Shown: positions 1 to 5,943, counted from the stretch's first letter. The stretch is DNA of 5,943 bases from Desulfobacula sp. (GCA_018702715.1 JABIYQ010000243.1:1-5943), one strand, 5' to 3'. A program made the numbers and translations. The notes: generated by a model from the letters alone, not told the origin.

Positions 1-648
1 AAAGATGAGAAAGGGAAGATCGGAAAATTGCGGGGGAACAATCTGAATCGTCAGTATGGGTACAACTAAAAATATGGATGCAAAAAGATTTTGATAAAAG
101 GCTATGGCAATAGCATTGGAGATTCTTGCATTTCTTCTGTTTACCAAGGCTAAAAGAGCAAATGTAAACCCAGAAATAATCCCGAAAAATCCACCTTTGG
201 TGATATTATCTGCAAAATTAAAATTCGGGATAACAAGAAGAATACCGATAAAAACAACCCCTGCAATAAGTATGTCTTTTTGATTAAGCTTTTCTTTGAA
301 AAATATGGGTTCTAAAAATGTCACAAATAAAGGAAAAGTGGAAAAGGTGATAAGCCCCACAGCCACACTTGAAATCTGAATGGAAAGAAAAAAACTCCAC
401 CAGTGAACAGCCAGAAGGATTCCCTGCAACACAAAAAAGAAAATCTCTTTTTTGTCAAACTCAAACAATACAGTCTTTGCAAAAAATCGTGCATATACAA
501 AAAGGGCAATGGAAGCAAAAAAGGTTCTTCCAAGGACAATATACAGTGGGCTGCAGGATAAAAATTTACCGAAAAGACCTGCGAATCCAAACAGAAAAAC
601 GGCAATATGGATTTGTGCAATCCCTTTATTTAAATTGGGCGGTTTCAA
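1..648 (-). CDS. EamA/DMT-family transporter, N-terminal 216 residues (cut by window edge)
   Basis: This is an inner-membrane permease of the drug/metabolite transporter superfamily; its substrate cannot be told from sequence. The minus-strand frame stays open from the TTG at 648 to base 1, giving 216 residues of a family that usually has about 290 to 300. The visible part is very hydrophobic, with segments near residues 13-30, 36-56, 69-88, 95-112, 126-141, 153-169 and 181-200. That covers the first EamA repeat and the start of the second. Family-like features are Arg41 in the second helix, the H82-W-W-S-F-F run, the FSTFPLF stretch at 102-108 and Glu113-Pro114 before a basic loop. No ATG exists in this frame, and an in-frame stop lies at 682-684, so TTG at 648 is the best start. 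It lies 10 bases after the ettA stop, with only a weak AGGT about 12 bases upstream, which suggests translational coupling to ettA. The family call is solid; the exact start is less certain. Confidence 0.85.
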   Translation of the reverse strand, partial: MKPPNLNKGIAQIHIAVFLFGFAGLFGKFLSCSPLYIVLGRTFFASIALFVYARFFAKTVLFEFDKKEIFFFVLQGILLAVHWWSFFLSIQISSVAVGLITFSTFPLFVTFLEPIFFKEKLNQKDILIAGVVFIGILLVIPNFNFADNITKGGFFGIISGFTFALLALVNRRNARISNAIAIAFYQNLFASIFLVVPILTIQIVPPQFSDLPFLIF

Positions 649-658
649 TATAGAACGA

Positions 659-2341
659 TTACCTGGTGAGTTGCCGGTATTTTATCCGGGTTGGCTGATC
701 CGCCTTTATTCCCAGCCGTTTTTTTCTGTCTTTTTCATACTCGGAATATGATCCTTCAAAAAACAGGGTCTGGCTGTTTCCCTCAAATGCCAGGATATGG
801 GTGGCAATTCTATCCAGAAACCACCTGTCATGGCTGATAATAACAGCACATCCGGCAAAGTTTTCCAGAGCTTCCTCCAATGCTCTTAAAGTGTTGACAT
901 CCAGATCGTTGGTGGGCTCATCCAATAACAAAAGGTTGGCCTCTTGTTTAAGCATGGATGCCAGATGAACCCTGTTTCTTTCACCGCCTGAAATATCTTT
1001 AACTTTTTTTTGCTGGTCAGATCCTGAAAAATTAAATTTTGCAACATAAGCCCTTGAGTTGATTTGCCTTCCACCAATGAGCATTTTCTCATTTCCGTCT
1101 GAAAGCAGTTCGAAAATTGTTTTTTCAGGATCAAGCGTTTCTCTTTCCTGATCCACATAGGCAAGTTCGACACTTTGTCCAGTCTCAATTGTTCCTGTGT
1201 CAGGTTTTTCTTTGCCGGTGATCATGTTGAAAAGAGTTGTTTTGCCGGCTCCATTTGGACCGACAACACCAATGATGGCACCAGGGGGAATGACAAAGTT
1301 CATATCCTCAACCAGGAGTTTGTTTTCAAAAGCCTTGGTAACACCTTGCGCAACAATTACTTTTTCTCCAAGTCTGGGCCCGGGCGGAATAAATATCTCC
1401 AAGTCCTGTTCTTGTTGTTTTATATCTTTTTTTAAAAGGTCTTCATAGGACTTGATCCTGGCCTTTGATTTGGATCGTTTGCCTTTAGGGGACATATTGA
1501 TCCACTCAAGCTCTCTTTGAAGGGTTTGCTGTCGTTTTGATTCAGATTTTTGTTCACTTGCCAGTCTTTTTTGTTTTTGATCAAGCCATGAAGAATAGTT
1601 ACCTTTCCAGGGAATTCCTTCTCCGCGGTCCAGCTCAAGAATCCATCCTGCGACATTATCTAAGAAATACCGGTCATGTGTCACTGCAATAACAGTTCCT
1701 TCATACCGGCTTAAATGTTCTTCAAGCCAAGAAACAGATTCAGCATCAAGATGATTGGTGGGCTCATCCAGCAAAAGGATATCAGGCTTTTGCAGCAACA
1801 GTCTGCAAAGGGCCACACGTCTTTTTTCACCACCCGAGATAACATTTACCAAGGTATCCCCGGCTGGACACCGCAGAGCATCCATGGCCATTTTTAGTTT
1901 GGAATCAAGATCCCAGGCATCCATGTGATCCAGTTTTTCCTGGATTCTGCCCTGTTTTTCAATTAGTTTGTCCATTTCATCATCAGCCATGGGATTGGCA
2001 AATTCTTCTGAAATTTTTTCATATTCATTTAACAGGTCAGTGGTTTGTTTAACCCCTTCTTCAACTACTTCTCGAACTGTTTTTTTATAGTCAACAAGGG
2101 GTTCTTGTTCAAGATAACCCACACTTAATCCTTTGGAGAGGATTGTTTCTCCTGCAAATTCTGAATCAAGACCGGCCAATATCTTTAACAAAGAACTTTT
2201 ACCCGAGCCGTTTAATCCTAAAACCCCTATTTTTGCACCGTAAAAATAGGACAGGTAAATATCTTTGAGCACTTGTTTCTGACCATAAAATTTACTTACA
2301 TTGACCATGGTATAGATGACTTTTTTCGTATCTATTGTCAT
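659..2341 (-). CDS. ettA: Energy-dependent translational throttle protein EttA (ABC-F ATPase)
   Basis: This is a cytosolic ABC-F protein with two ATPase domains and no membrane domain. In E. coli, EttA binds the ribosomal E site and gates the first elongation step according to ATP/ADP level. The 560 residues compare with about 555 in E. coli. NBD1 has Walker A GLNGSGKSS (42-50), an arm insertion (about 95-150), signature SGGEK (169-173), Walker B with catalytic Glu193, and His222 in THDRYF. The interdomain linker (about 243-325) is rich in Lys/Arg and ends in the EttA-like IPPGPRLG (318-325). NBD2 has Walker A GPNGAGKTT (361-369), SGGER (451-455), Glu475 and His504. The ending IKYRQLTR resembles the E. 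coli C-terminus. Both ATP sites look intact. The ATG at 2341 has an AAGGAG (2351-2356) nine bases upstream, and the IYTM start of the fold at residues 9-12 matches VYTM in E. coli. The long match across linker and C-terminus favours EttA over Uup or YheS paralogues. Confidence 0.96.
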   Translation of the reverse strand: MTIDTKKVIYTMVNVSKFYGQKQVLKDIYLSYFYGAKIGVLGLNGSGKSSLLKILAGLDSEFAGETILSKGLSVGYLEQEPLVDYKKTVREVVEEGVKQTTDLLNEYEKISEEFANPMADDEMDKLIEKQGRIQEKLDHMDAWDLDSKLKMAMDALRCPAGDTLVNVISGGEKRRVALCRLLLQKPDILLLDEPTNHLDAESVSWLEEHLSRYEGTVIAVTHDRYFLDNVAGWILELDRGEGIPWKGNYSSWLDQKQKRLASEQKSESKRQQTLQRELEWINMSPKGKRSKSKARIKSYEDLLKKDIKQQEQDLEIFIPPGPRLGEKVIVAQGVTKAFENKLLVEDMNFVIPPGAIIGVVGPNGAGKTTLFNMITGKEKPDTGTIETGQSVELAYVDQERETLDPEKTIFELLSDGNEKMLIGGRQINSRAYVAKFNFSGSDQQKKVKDISGGERNRVHLASMLKQEANLLLLDEPTNDLDVNTLRALEEALENFAGCAVIISHDRWFLDRIATHILAFEGNSQTLFFEGSYSEYEKDRKKRLGIKADQPTRIKYRQLTR

Positions 2342-2383
2342 TCCTTACGACTCCTTAGGATCTAAAATCATATAAATTGAACT

Positions 2384-2405
2384 AAAATTGCGCTTAAACA
2401 ATTTT
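2384..2405 (-). terminator. AT-rich hairpin between ridA and ettA (weak terminator or processing site)
   Basis: A perfect 7-bp inverted repeat, AAAATTG and CAATTTT around an 8-base loop, lies in the 78-base gap after the ridA stop and before the ettA start. On the transcribed minus strand the 3' arm ends in four T residues, but no longer T-run follows and the stem has one G-C pair. It is at most a leaky terminator or an RNA-processing hairpin. In DNA this AT-rich it may also be chance. Confidence 0.25.
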
Positions 2406-2419
2406 ATTTGTGATCCTTA

Positions 2420-2794
2420 TTAAAGTACAGCAATGCACTCAATTTCAACAAGAGCATCTTTTGGCAGTCTGCCCACTTCAAATGTGGATCTTGCAGGTTT
2501 GTGGCCTGCAAGACATGCTTCATATATTTTGTTCATTCCCAAAAAATCCTCAATATTATTTAAAAATATTGTGGCTTTTACAATTTTATCTAAACCTATA
2601 TTTAGCTCGGATAAGACAGACTCAATATTTTTCATGACCTGGGTTGTCTGGTCATCAATATTGTTTCCCACAAGTTCCATAGTTTTAGGATCAAAGGCAA
2701 GCTGGCCCGAGCAAAATACCATATCATTATGAACAACGGCATGGCAGTAGGGGCCAATGGCGGCAGGTGCTTTTTTAGAAAAAATCTGTTTCAT
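2420..2794 (-). CDS. ridA: RidA/YjgF/YER057c-family enamine/imine deaminase
   Basis: RidA proteins are small cytosolic trimers. They hydrolyse reactive enamines and imines (2-aminoacrylate and relatives) released by PLP enzymes such as threonine/serine dehydratase, giving 2-oxo acids and ammonia and protecting PLP enzymes from damage. The 124 residues are the usual full length (about 128 in E. coli). The N-terminus carries the family block APAAIGPY (9-16) and CSGQ (28-31); the C-terminus carries PARS (100-103), RLPKD (109-113) and EIECIAV (117-123). By alignment with remembered E. coli RidA, Tyr16, Ser29, Arg102 and Glu117 correspond to its active-site Tyr17, Ser30, Arg105 and Glu120, so the protein should be active. 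Thr104 replaces E. coli Cys107, a common variation. AAGGAG lies six bases before the ATG, and the gene begins 24 bases after the helicase stop, so the two are probably co-transcribed. Older databases label this family endoribonuclease L-PSP. Confidence 0.95.
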   Translation of the reverse strand: MKQIFSKKAPAAIGPYCHAVVHNDMVFCSGQLAFDPKTMELVGNNIDDQTTQVMKNIESVLSELNIGLDKIVKATIFLNNIEDFLGMNKIYEACLAGHKPARSTFEVGRLPKDALVEIECIAVL

Positions 2795-2818
2795 TATATT
2801 CTCCTTTTTTAATTTAAA

Positions 2819-4948
2819 TTAATTGTAAAATGTCACAATCGGTTCTTTTAGTATCAAGCCTATGGCTTTTTTAGCAGATTTGGCAATGACAGGGAAGGTA
2901 TCTTCTAATTTTGCTATCTGCCTTAAATTGTCACCTGTTCTTAAAATCAATCGTGCAAGATCTCCTTCTGCAAAATCCGATCCTATTATTATATCTTCCC
3001 AAGCCTCGTCATGGGCCCACTGATAGATTAAAAGACAAGGTTGAACAAATAAATTAGGAGCATTAAACCCTTTTTCTAAAAGTTTAATGGCAAAGGGTTT
3101 TAATCCTTGCCTTGCATCTAAAAAGACATCCTTTAATTTTTTTGGCAGCGCCTGAGAATATAATGGATCATCATTAAATTCTTTTTCATTGACAAAGGAC
3201 CCAATTATGCAAGCCAACAGGGCAGGATCATTCTGTGGTAAAAGGTCTTTTCGAATACCCTGGGCAACCAGAAGGGGAGCGTCAATTCTAAGTTTTGAGG
3301 CCCAGATCCCGTCTTCTGTCAAAATTCCTTGTTTAGTGACAAATTGTTCATCAATCAGAAAATCCATGTGCTCTAAAAAATCAATCCAGAGAAGTTCAAG
3401 GTCTGTCCCAAATCTTTTTCTTGCTTTTTTCCCCTTTTTTTTCCCTGACAGGATCATGTGTGATGCAAATGATTTTTCCAGAAGCAGTTTTATCTGATCA
3501 GGATTATGGGAGAGTAACAGGTTTAAAACCATGGAAAAATTGATGGTGATCTGGCTTTCAATGTCTAAGGGAGGAGAATTGATTAATTTTGCCACATAAT
3601 TTAAGTCCATGAATTTGCCGGGCAAAACAATGGCAAATCCAATATTATCCATGCCTCTTCTTCCTGCCCTGCCTGTCATTTGTTGAAATTCACTGGGGGT
3701 TAATCCCATGAATTCAACCCCATTAAACCGGTCGGAATTCAAAACTAGCACGGACCGTGCAGGGAAATTAACGCCTGCCGCCACTGTGGATGTTGCAAAC
3801 ATTGCATCCAGAAGACCTTTTGCCATAAGGGTTTCAACCACCACCTTCCATGCAGGAAGATGACCGCTGTGGTGGGATGCAGTGGCTGTCTGTTCAAGAA
3901 AGGATCGTTGCTTGTGGTTTGCAAGATGAGGATTCCCTGATACCAGTTCATTGATCTTTAAATGCAAAGCATCTTTTTTTTTGGGATTTTTTGATAATAG
4001 ATTTGAATTACATAGTTTTATAGCCTGATCACAATCTGCTCTTGATTTTAAAAAAAATATGGCGGGCAGCAGATGATACTTGTCCAGTATGTTAAGGATA
4101 TCACCAAACGGGGGAAGTTTTCCAGCATGCCCCATGGAAGGTCTGTTTTTGGCATTTGTAAATTTAAAAACTTTTTTATAAAGTTTTTGTTTTTTGTCTT
4201 CAACAAAAAGTTCCATTAACGGGAAAAGGGTTCCGGAAGGGTGCATAAAAAGAGGGAAAAGGGGAACCGGCCTATCATGGTTTTCAATGACAATACATCT
4301 TTTCCCCCTGATGGATTCAAGCCATTTTGTTATTTGAAAAGGATTTCCAATGGTAGCCGAAAGTAAGAGCAAAGGGATTCGAACAGGCAGGTAGATCATA
4401 ATTTCTTCCCATACCACCCCCCGCTGTTCATCCCCAAGAAAATGGGCCTCGTCCAGAATAATCAGATCACAGGTTAAATTTTCCCCTGTATACATGGCAT
4501 CGTAAAGTTGATTTCTTAAGATTTCCGTGGTGCCGATAACAATTGCAGCATCTGGATTCTCCTTTATATCTCCGGTGAGAATCCCAACATTTTTTTTACC
4601 AAAAAGTTGTGAAAACTGAGCATGGATGGAATTGGTCAACGCCTTTAAAGGGGTGGCATACCAGACTTTACCTTTTTTTTGGATTACTTTTTGAGCAACC
4701 TGTTCTGCAATCCAGGTTTTCCCGGAACCTGTCGGCGCTGTGACCAGGCAATCGGATTTCATTATGGCTTTTATGGCTTGAATTTGAAAGGGATCAGGCA
4801 CGAACTGGTTATCTTCGGGTTTCCCTATTTTTTCAAACACCTTTTTTAACGACTTATCCGAACCGGGCTGCATCTGTTTTATGCCGGTTTTATTTTTTGA
4901 TTTATTATCGTGTCTTTTAAGAGGATAAAATTTTTTTCTCATGGCCAT
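2819..4948 (-). CDS. Ski2-like DEAH-box RNA helicase (superfamily 2)
   Basis: This is a probable ATP-dependent RNA helicase of the Ski2/Mtr4/HelY type, 709 residues, cytosolic. RecA domain 1 has the pre-motif I Gln region (PDPFQIQAI, 51-59), motif I APTGSGKT (71-78), motif Ia TPLKALTN (99-106), DEAH (166-169), the Ski2-type RGVVWEE (176-182) and motif III SAT (197-199). RecA domain 2 has motif IV around PAIFFLKSR (295-303), HHSGHLP (359-365), motif V ATSTVAAGVNFPAR (385-398) and motif VI QMTGRAGRRGMD (423-434). ESQITINFSMVLNLL (464-478) matches the winged-helix entry seen in Ski2/Mtr4. A basic patch lies at 503-512, and the remainder is helical and DSHCT-like. All catalytic motifs are intact. 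Compared with mycobacterial HelY or eukaryotic Mtr4 the protein is short and shows no arch insertion. The first 45 residues are Lys/Arg-rich and poorly conserved-looking. ATG at 4948 and ATG at 4942 are both possible starts, neither with a Shine-Dalgarno; an in-frame stop at 4994-4996 and no other start codon rule out a longer form. It is the first gene of the apparent operon. Confidence 0.93.
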   Translation of the reverse strand: MAMRKKFYPLKRHDNKSKNKTGIKQMQPGSDKSLKKVFEKIGKPEDNQFVPDPFQIQAIKAIMKSDCLVTAPTGSGKTWIAEQVAQKVIQKKGKVWYATPLKALTNSIHAQFSQLFGKKNVGILTGDIKENPDAAIVIGTTEILRNQLYDAMYTGENLTCDLIILDEAHFLGDEQRGVVWEEIMIYLPVRIPLLLLSATIGNPFQITKWLESIRGKRCIVIENHDRPVPLFPLFMHPSGTLFPLMELFVEDKKQKLYKKVFKFTNAKNRPSMGHAGKLPPFGDILNILDKYHLLPAIFFLKSRADCDQAIKLCNSNLLSKNPKKKDALHLKINELVSGNPHLANHKQRSFLEQTATASHHSGHLPAWKVVVETLMAKGLLDAMFATSTVAAGVNFPARSVLVLNSDRFNGVEFMGLTPSEFQQMTGRAGRRGMDNIGFAIVLPGKFMDLNYVAKLINSPPLDIESQITINFSMVLNLLLSHNPDQIKLLLEKSFASHMILSGKKKGKKARKRFGTDLELLWIDFLEHMDFLIDEQFVTKQGILTEDGIWASKLRIDAPLLVAQGIRKDLLPQNDPALLACIIGSFVNEKEFNDDPLYSQALPKKLKDVFLDARQGLKPFAIKLLEKGFNAPNLFVQPCLLIYQWAHDEAWEDIIIGSDFAEGDLARLILRTGDNLRQIAKLEDTFPVIAKSAKKAIGLILKEPIVTFYN

Positions 4949-4975
4949 AATAAACCATAAAAACCGATATTTTGC

Positions 4976-5023
4976 AACTTTTTCGCTAACTCTTTAGTCA
5001 ACTATTCAGCCAACTATTCAGCG
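4976..5023. repeat. Four-unit 12-bp tandem array upstream of the helicase
   Basis: Four consecutive 12-base units start at 4976, 4988, 5000 and 5012: AACTTTTTCGCT, AACTCTTTAGTC, AACTATTCAGCC and AACTATTCAGCG. Seven of the 12 positions are identical in all four (AACT, then TT at positions 6-7 and G at position 10), and the last two units are identical over 11 bases. On the minus strand the core reads AGTT every 12 bases, ending about 28 bases before the helicase ATG. It could be a phased operator for a DNA-binding protein or a simple microsatellite-like expansion. The plus-strand frame through it is open (27 codons to a TGA at 5057-5059, with an N-Y-S-A repeat) but has no start codon, so I do not call it a gene. 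Confidence 0.75.
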
Positions 5024-5051
5024 GGTGTAATCCATTTGCCGCGCTTTTCTT

Positions 5052-5070
5052 TACAATGATAATGAATTTT
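5052..5070. promoter_or_regulatory. Weak Fur-box-like sequence
   Basis: This 19-base stretch matches the classical Fur consensus (GATAATGATAATCATTATC) at 13 of 19 positions by hand alignment, including an unbroken run of nine (AATGATAAT). It lies about 80 bases before the small ORF and about 100 bases before the helicase start, so it could serve either direction. AT-rich spacers produce such matches by chance, and the right half is poor. Confidence 0.2.
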
Positions 5071-5134
5071 GGTACTGGTTTATAGATCTGCATAAATACT
5101 TTCCCGGCAGATGAAATAAAAAGGTTTGATAAAC

Positions 5135-5140
5135 TAAGGA
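5135..5140 (+). promoter_or_regulatory. Shine-Dalgarno sequence for the 30-codon small ORF
   Basis: TAAGGA ends seven bases before the ATG at 5148, an ideal spacing. It is the main reason to take the small ORF seriously. Confidence 0.5.
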
Positions 5141-5147
5141 TATCGCC

Positions 5148-5240
5148 ATGAAGTTGAGTGATATTATGCTACTGCAAATGAATAAATTTTTACCGTGGCT
5201 GGCTGAAAAAACCGTTAAATTAATTAACTGTATTTTTTAA
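5148..5240 (+). CDS. Candidate 30-residue small protein, unrecognised
   Basis: I do not recognise this product and assign no function. The frame runs from ATG at 5148 to TAA at 5238-5240 and encodes 30 residues. It begins MKLSDIMLLQMNKF and continues with PWLAEKTVKL and a hydrophobic NCIF end. It has many Leu, Ile, Met and Phe residues spaced with Lys, one Trp and a slight net positive charge, as in an amphipathic helix; there is no clear signal peptide or long membrane span. Support comes from TAAGGA seven bases upstream and from lying in an otherwise non-coding spacer. It reads toward the outer membrane protein gene, whose start is 105 bases further on. It could be a small membrane-active peptide, a leader peptide, the remnant of a larger gene, or a chance ORF. 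No strong promoter is visible upstream. Confidence 0.4.
   Translation: MKLSDIMLLQMNKFLPWLAEKTVKLINCIF
5206..5238 (+). terminator. AT-rich hairpin with flanking A-run and T-run
   Basis: GTTAA (5214-5218), a five-base loop and TTAAC (5224-5228) form a short stem. A6 (5206-5211) lies on the left and T6 (5233-5238) on the right, and these can pair to extend the structure across a small internal loop. The layout resembles a weak, possibly bidirectional intrinsic terminator between the small ORF and the outer membrane protein gene. It overlaps the last codons of the ORF, and the stem has only one G-C pair, so efficiency would be low. Confidence 0.3.
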
Positions 5241-5273
5241 ATCCTTTAATCTGAAAATTGGTTTTTTTGCCTA

Positions 5274-5302
5274 TTGACACACCTCTTCAGGTTTGTTACT
5301 GG
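5274..5302 (+). promoter_or_regulatory. Possible sigma-70-type promoter of the outer membrane protein gene
   Basis: A perfect -35 hexamer, TTGACA (5274-5279), is followed after 17 bases by TACTGG (5297-5302), a poor -10 preceded by an extended-minus-10 style TG. Transcription would start near 5308 and leave a leader of about 38 bases. The -10 matches TATAAT at few positions, so the site may need an activator, or the real -10 may be in the AT-rich stretch at 5307-5319. Confidence 0.3.
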
Positions 5303-5345
5303 AAGCTAATTAATAATTTACTGAAATGTACAAAAGGGAAAGATT

Positions 5346-5943
5346 ATGAAAAAAATATCATTATTTTTGTTGAACTGTGTATTTATCCTTTCTTTTTCTG
5401 TCATTGCATATAGTGATGAAGGTCCATATGTGGGCGGCAACCTAGGTGCTGCATTGTTGAGCAATATCGATGTGTCCGGACCAGGGCTAACTTATGAGCT
5501 TGAATCAAATATGGGCCTCGCACTTGGAATAGCTGTAGGATATGACCTTGGAAATAACATCAGAATAGAAGGCGAGCTTTCACATCAGTATAATGATTTA
5601 GATAAAATAGATTTACCCGGAGGGAGTCTTGGTGCATCCGGTGATGCATCAAGCTCTGCTTTTCTATTGAACGGCTACTATGATTTTAAAAATGAGACTC
5701 CATTTATAACATCTATAACTGCCGGTATTGGGTTTGCTAATGCTGAAATAGACACTTTTAATGCAGCCGGAGTCCCAATTGGAAGTTTTGATGATACTGC
5801 ATTCGCCTTTCAGGTTGGTGGTGGAGTGGGTTATGCTATAAACAAAAAAGTTATTATTGATTTTAGATATCGTTATTTTAAAACTGCAGAGATGGACATT
5901 GGTACGGCAACAGCAGAATATGCAAGCCATAATATTTATTTCG
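5346..5943 (+). CDS. Outer membrane beta-barrel (porin-like) protein, 3' end cut by window edge
   Basis: This is a probable small outer membrane beta-barrel protein of the OMP_b-brl/OmpA-barrel type; its cargo or role is unknown. The ATG at 5346 has AAAGGG (5333-5338) seven bases upstream. Residues 1-23 form a Sec signal peptide: two Lys, a hydrophobic core, and A-Y-S before a likely cut at 23/24. The mature part begins DEGPYVGGNLGAA, a typical first strand for this family. It continues as alternating hydrophobic/polar strands rich in Gly and aromatic residues, for example GIAVGYDLG, FLLNGYYDF, GGGVGYAI and IIDFRYRYF. No lipobox is seen. 199 residues are visible. The last ones, ASHNIYF, look like the start of the final strand, which in this family usually ends a few residues later in an aromatic residue, so only a short tail is probably missing. 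It is transcribed away from the helicase operon and is probably independent of it. Confidence 0.85.
   Translation, partial: MKKISLFLLNCVFILSFSVIAYSDEGPYVGGNLGAALLSNIDVSGPGLTYELESNMGLALGIAVGYDLGNNIRIEGELSHQYNDLDKIDLPGGSLGASGDASSSAFLLNGYYDFKNETPFITSITAGIGFANAEIDTFNAAGVPIGSFDDTAFAFQVGGGVGYAINKKVIIDFRYRYFKTAEMDIGTATAEYASHNIYF

Noticed and set aside
369..751. Two plus-strand open frames and one minus-strand frame overlapping the start of the transporter
   Set aside because: The minus-strand frame starting at the TTG at 648 gives a convincing EamA protein; the others give low-complexity peptides without motifs.
1175..1897. Several plus-strand and off-frame open frames inside ettA
   Set aside because: All lie within the well-conserved EttA coding sequence and have no features of their own.
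2366..2398. Separate promoter for ettA with TATGAT as -10 (2372-2367, minus strand)
   Set aside because: No acceptable -35 hexamer lies 15 to 19 bases upstream.
3189..3497. Plus-strand open frame of 102 codons antisense to the helicase C-terminus
   Set aside because: It is a shadow of the helicase frame with no ribosome binding site logic or recognisable domain.
4961..5059. Plus-strand open frame through the 12-bp array (N-Y-S-A repeats)
   Set aside because: It has no ATG, GTG or TTG between the upstream stop at 4958-4960 and the repeat; the open frame follows from a 12-base period being a multiple of three.
5079..5096. Inverted repeat TTTAT/ATAAA around AGATCTGC as an operator
   Set aside because: Only five AT-only base pairs match around an 8-base spacer, which is expected by chance in this composition.
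5069..5096. Promoter for the small ORF (TTGGTA with CATAAA 16 bases on)
   Set aside because: Each hexamer matches only four of six consensus positions, which is too weak to annotate in AT-rich DNA.
5664..5930. Minus-strand open frame of 88 codons inside the outer membrane protein gene
   Set aside because: It is antisense to a gene with a signal peptide, ribosome binding site and clear beta-barrel pattern; its own product is Ser/Lys/Asn-rich with no family features.

Overview
The window is AT-rich bacterial chromosomal DNA. It holds a four-gene block on the minus strand (positions 1 to 4948), a gene-poor divergent spacer of about 400 bases, and an outer membrane protein gene on the plus strand that runs off the right edge. 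The organism is Gram-negative, because the plus-strand gene encodes a secreted beta-barrel outer membrane protein. The AT-rich codon use and the Ski2-like helicase next to an EttA-type ABC-F protein suggest a sulfate-reducing deltaproteobacterium (Desulfobacter/Desulfobacula-like). That assignment is an inference from general familiarity and was not tested by any search.

Minus strand, in order of transcription (right to left): a Ski2-like DEAH-box RNA helicase (4948 to 2819); a RidA/YjgF-family imine deaminase (2794 to 2420, 24 bases downstream); the ABC-F translation factor EttA (2341 to 659, 78 bases downstream); and an EamA/DMT-family membrane transporter that starts at a TTG 10 bases after the ettA stop and is cut by the left edge. 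Short gaps and a shared direction suggest one operon. ridA and ettA have good Shine-Dalgarno sequences, the helicase has none, and the transporter has at best a weak one. The helicase and EttA both act on RNA or translation, and RidA removes reactive enamine/imine by-products of amino-acid metabolism, so the block reads as housekeeping or stress maintenance.

The spacer (4949 to 5345) holds the less ordinary material. There is a 12-bp tandem array of four units just upstream of the helicase, a weak Fur-box-like sequence, and an unrecognised 30-codon small ORF with a well-placed Shine-Dalgarno sequence. An AT-rich hairpin with a T-run overlaps the end of that ORF, and a possible promoter precedes the outer membrane protein gene.

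No tRNA, rRNA, CRISPR array, transposase or insertion sequence was seen. I find no convincing new multi-gene system. The best leads are the phased 12-bp array and the small ORF.
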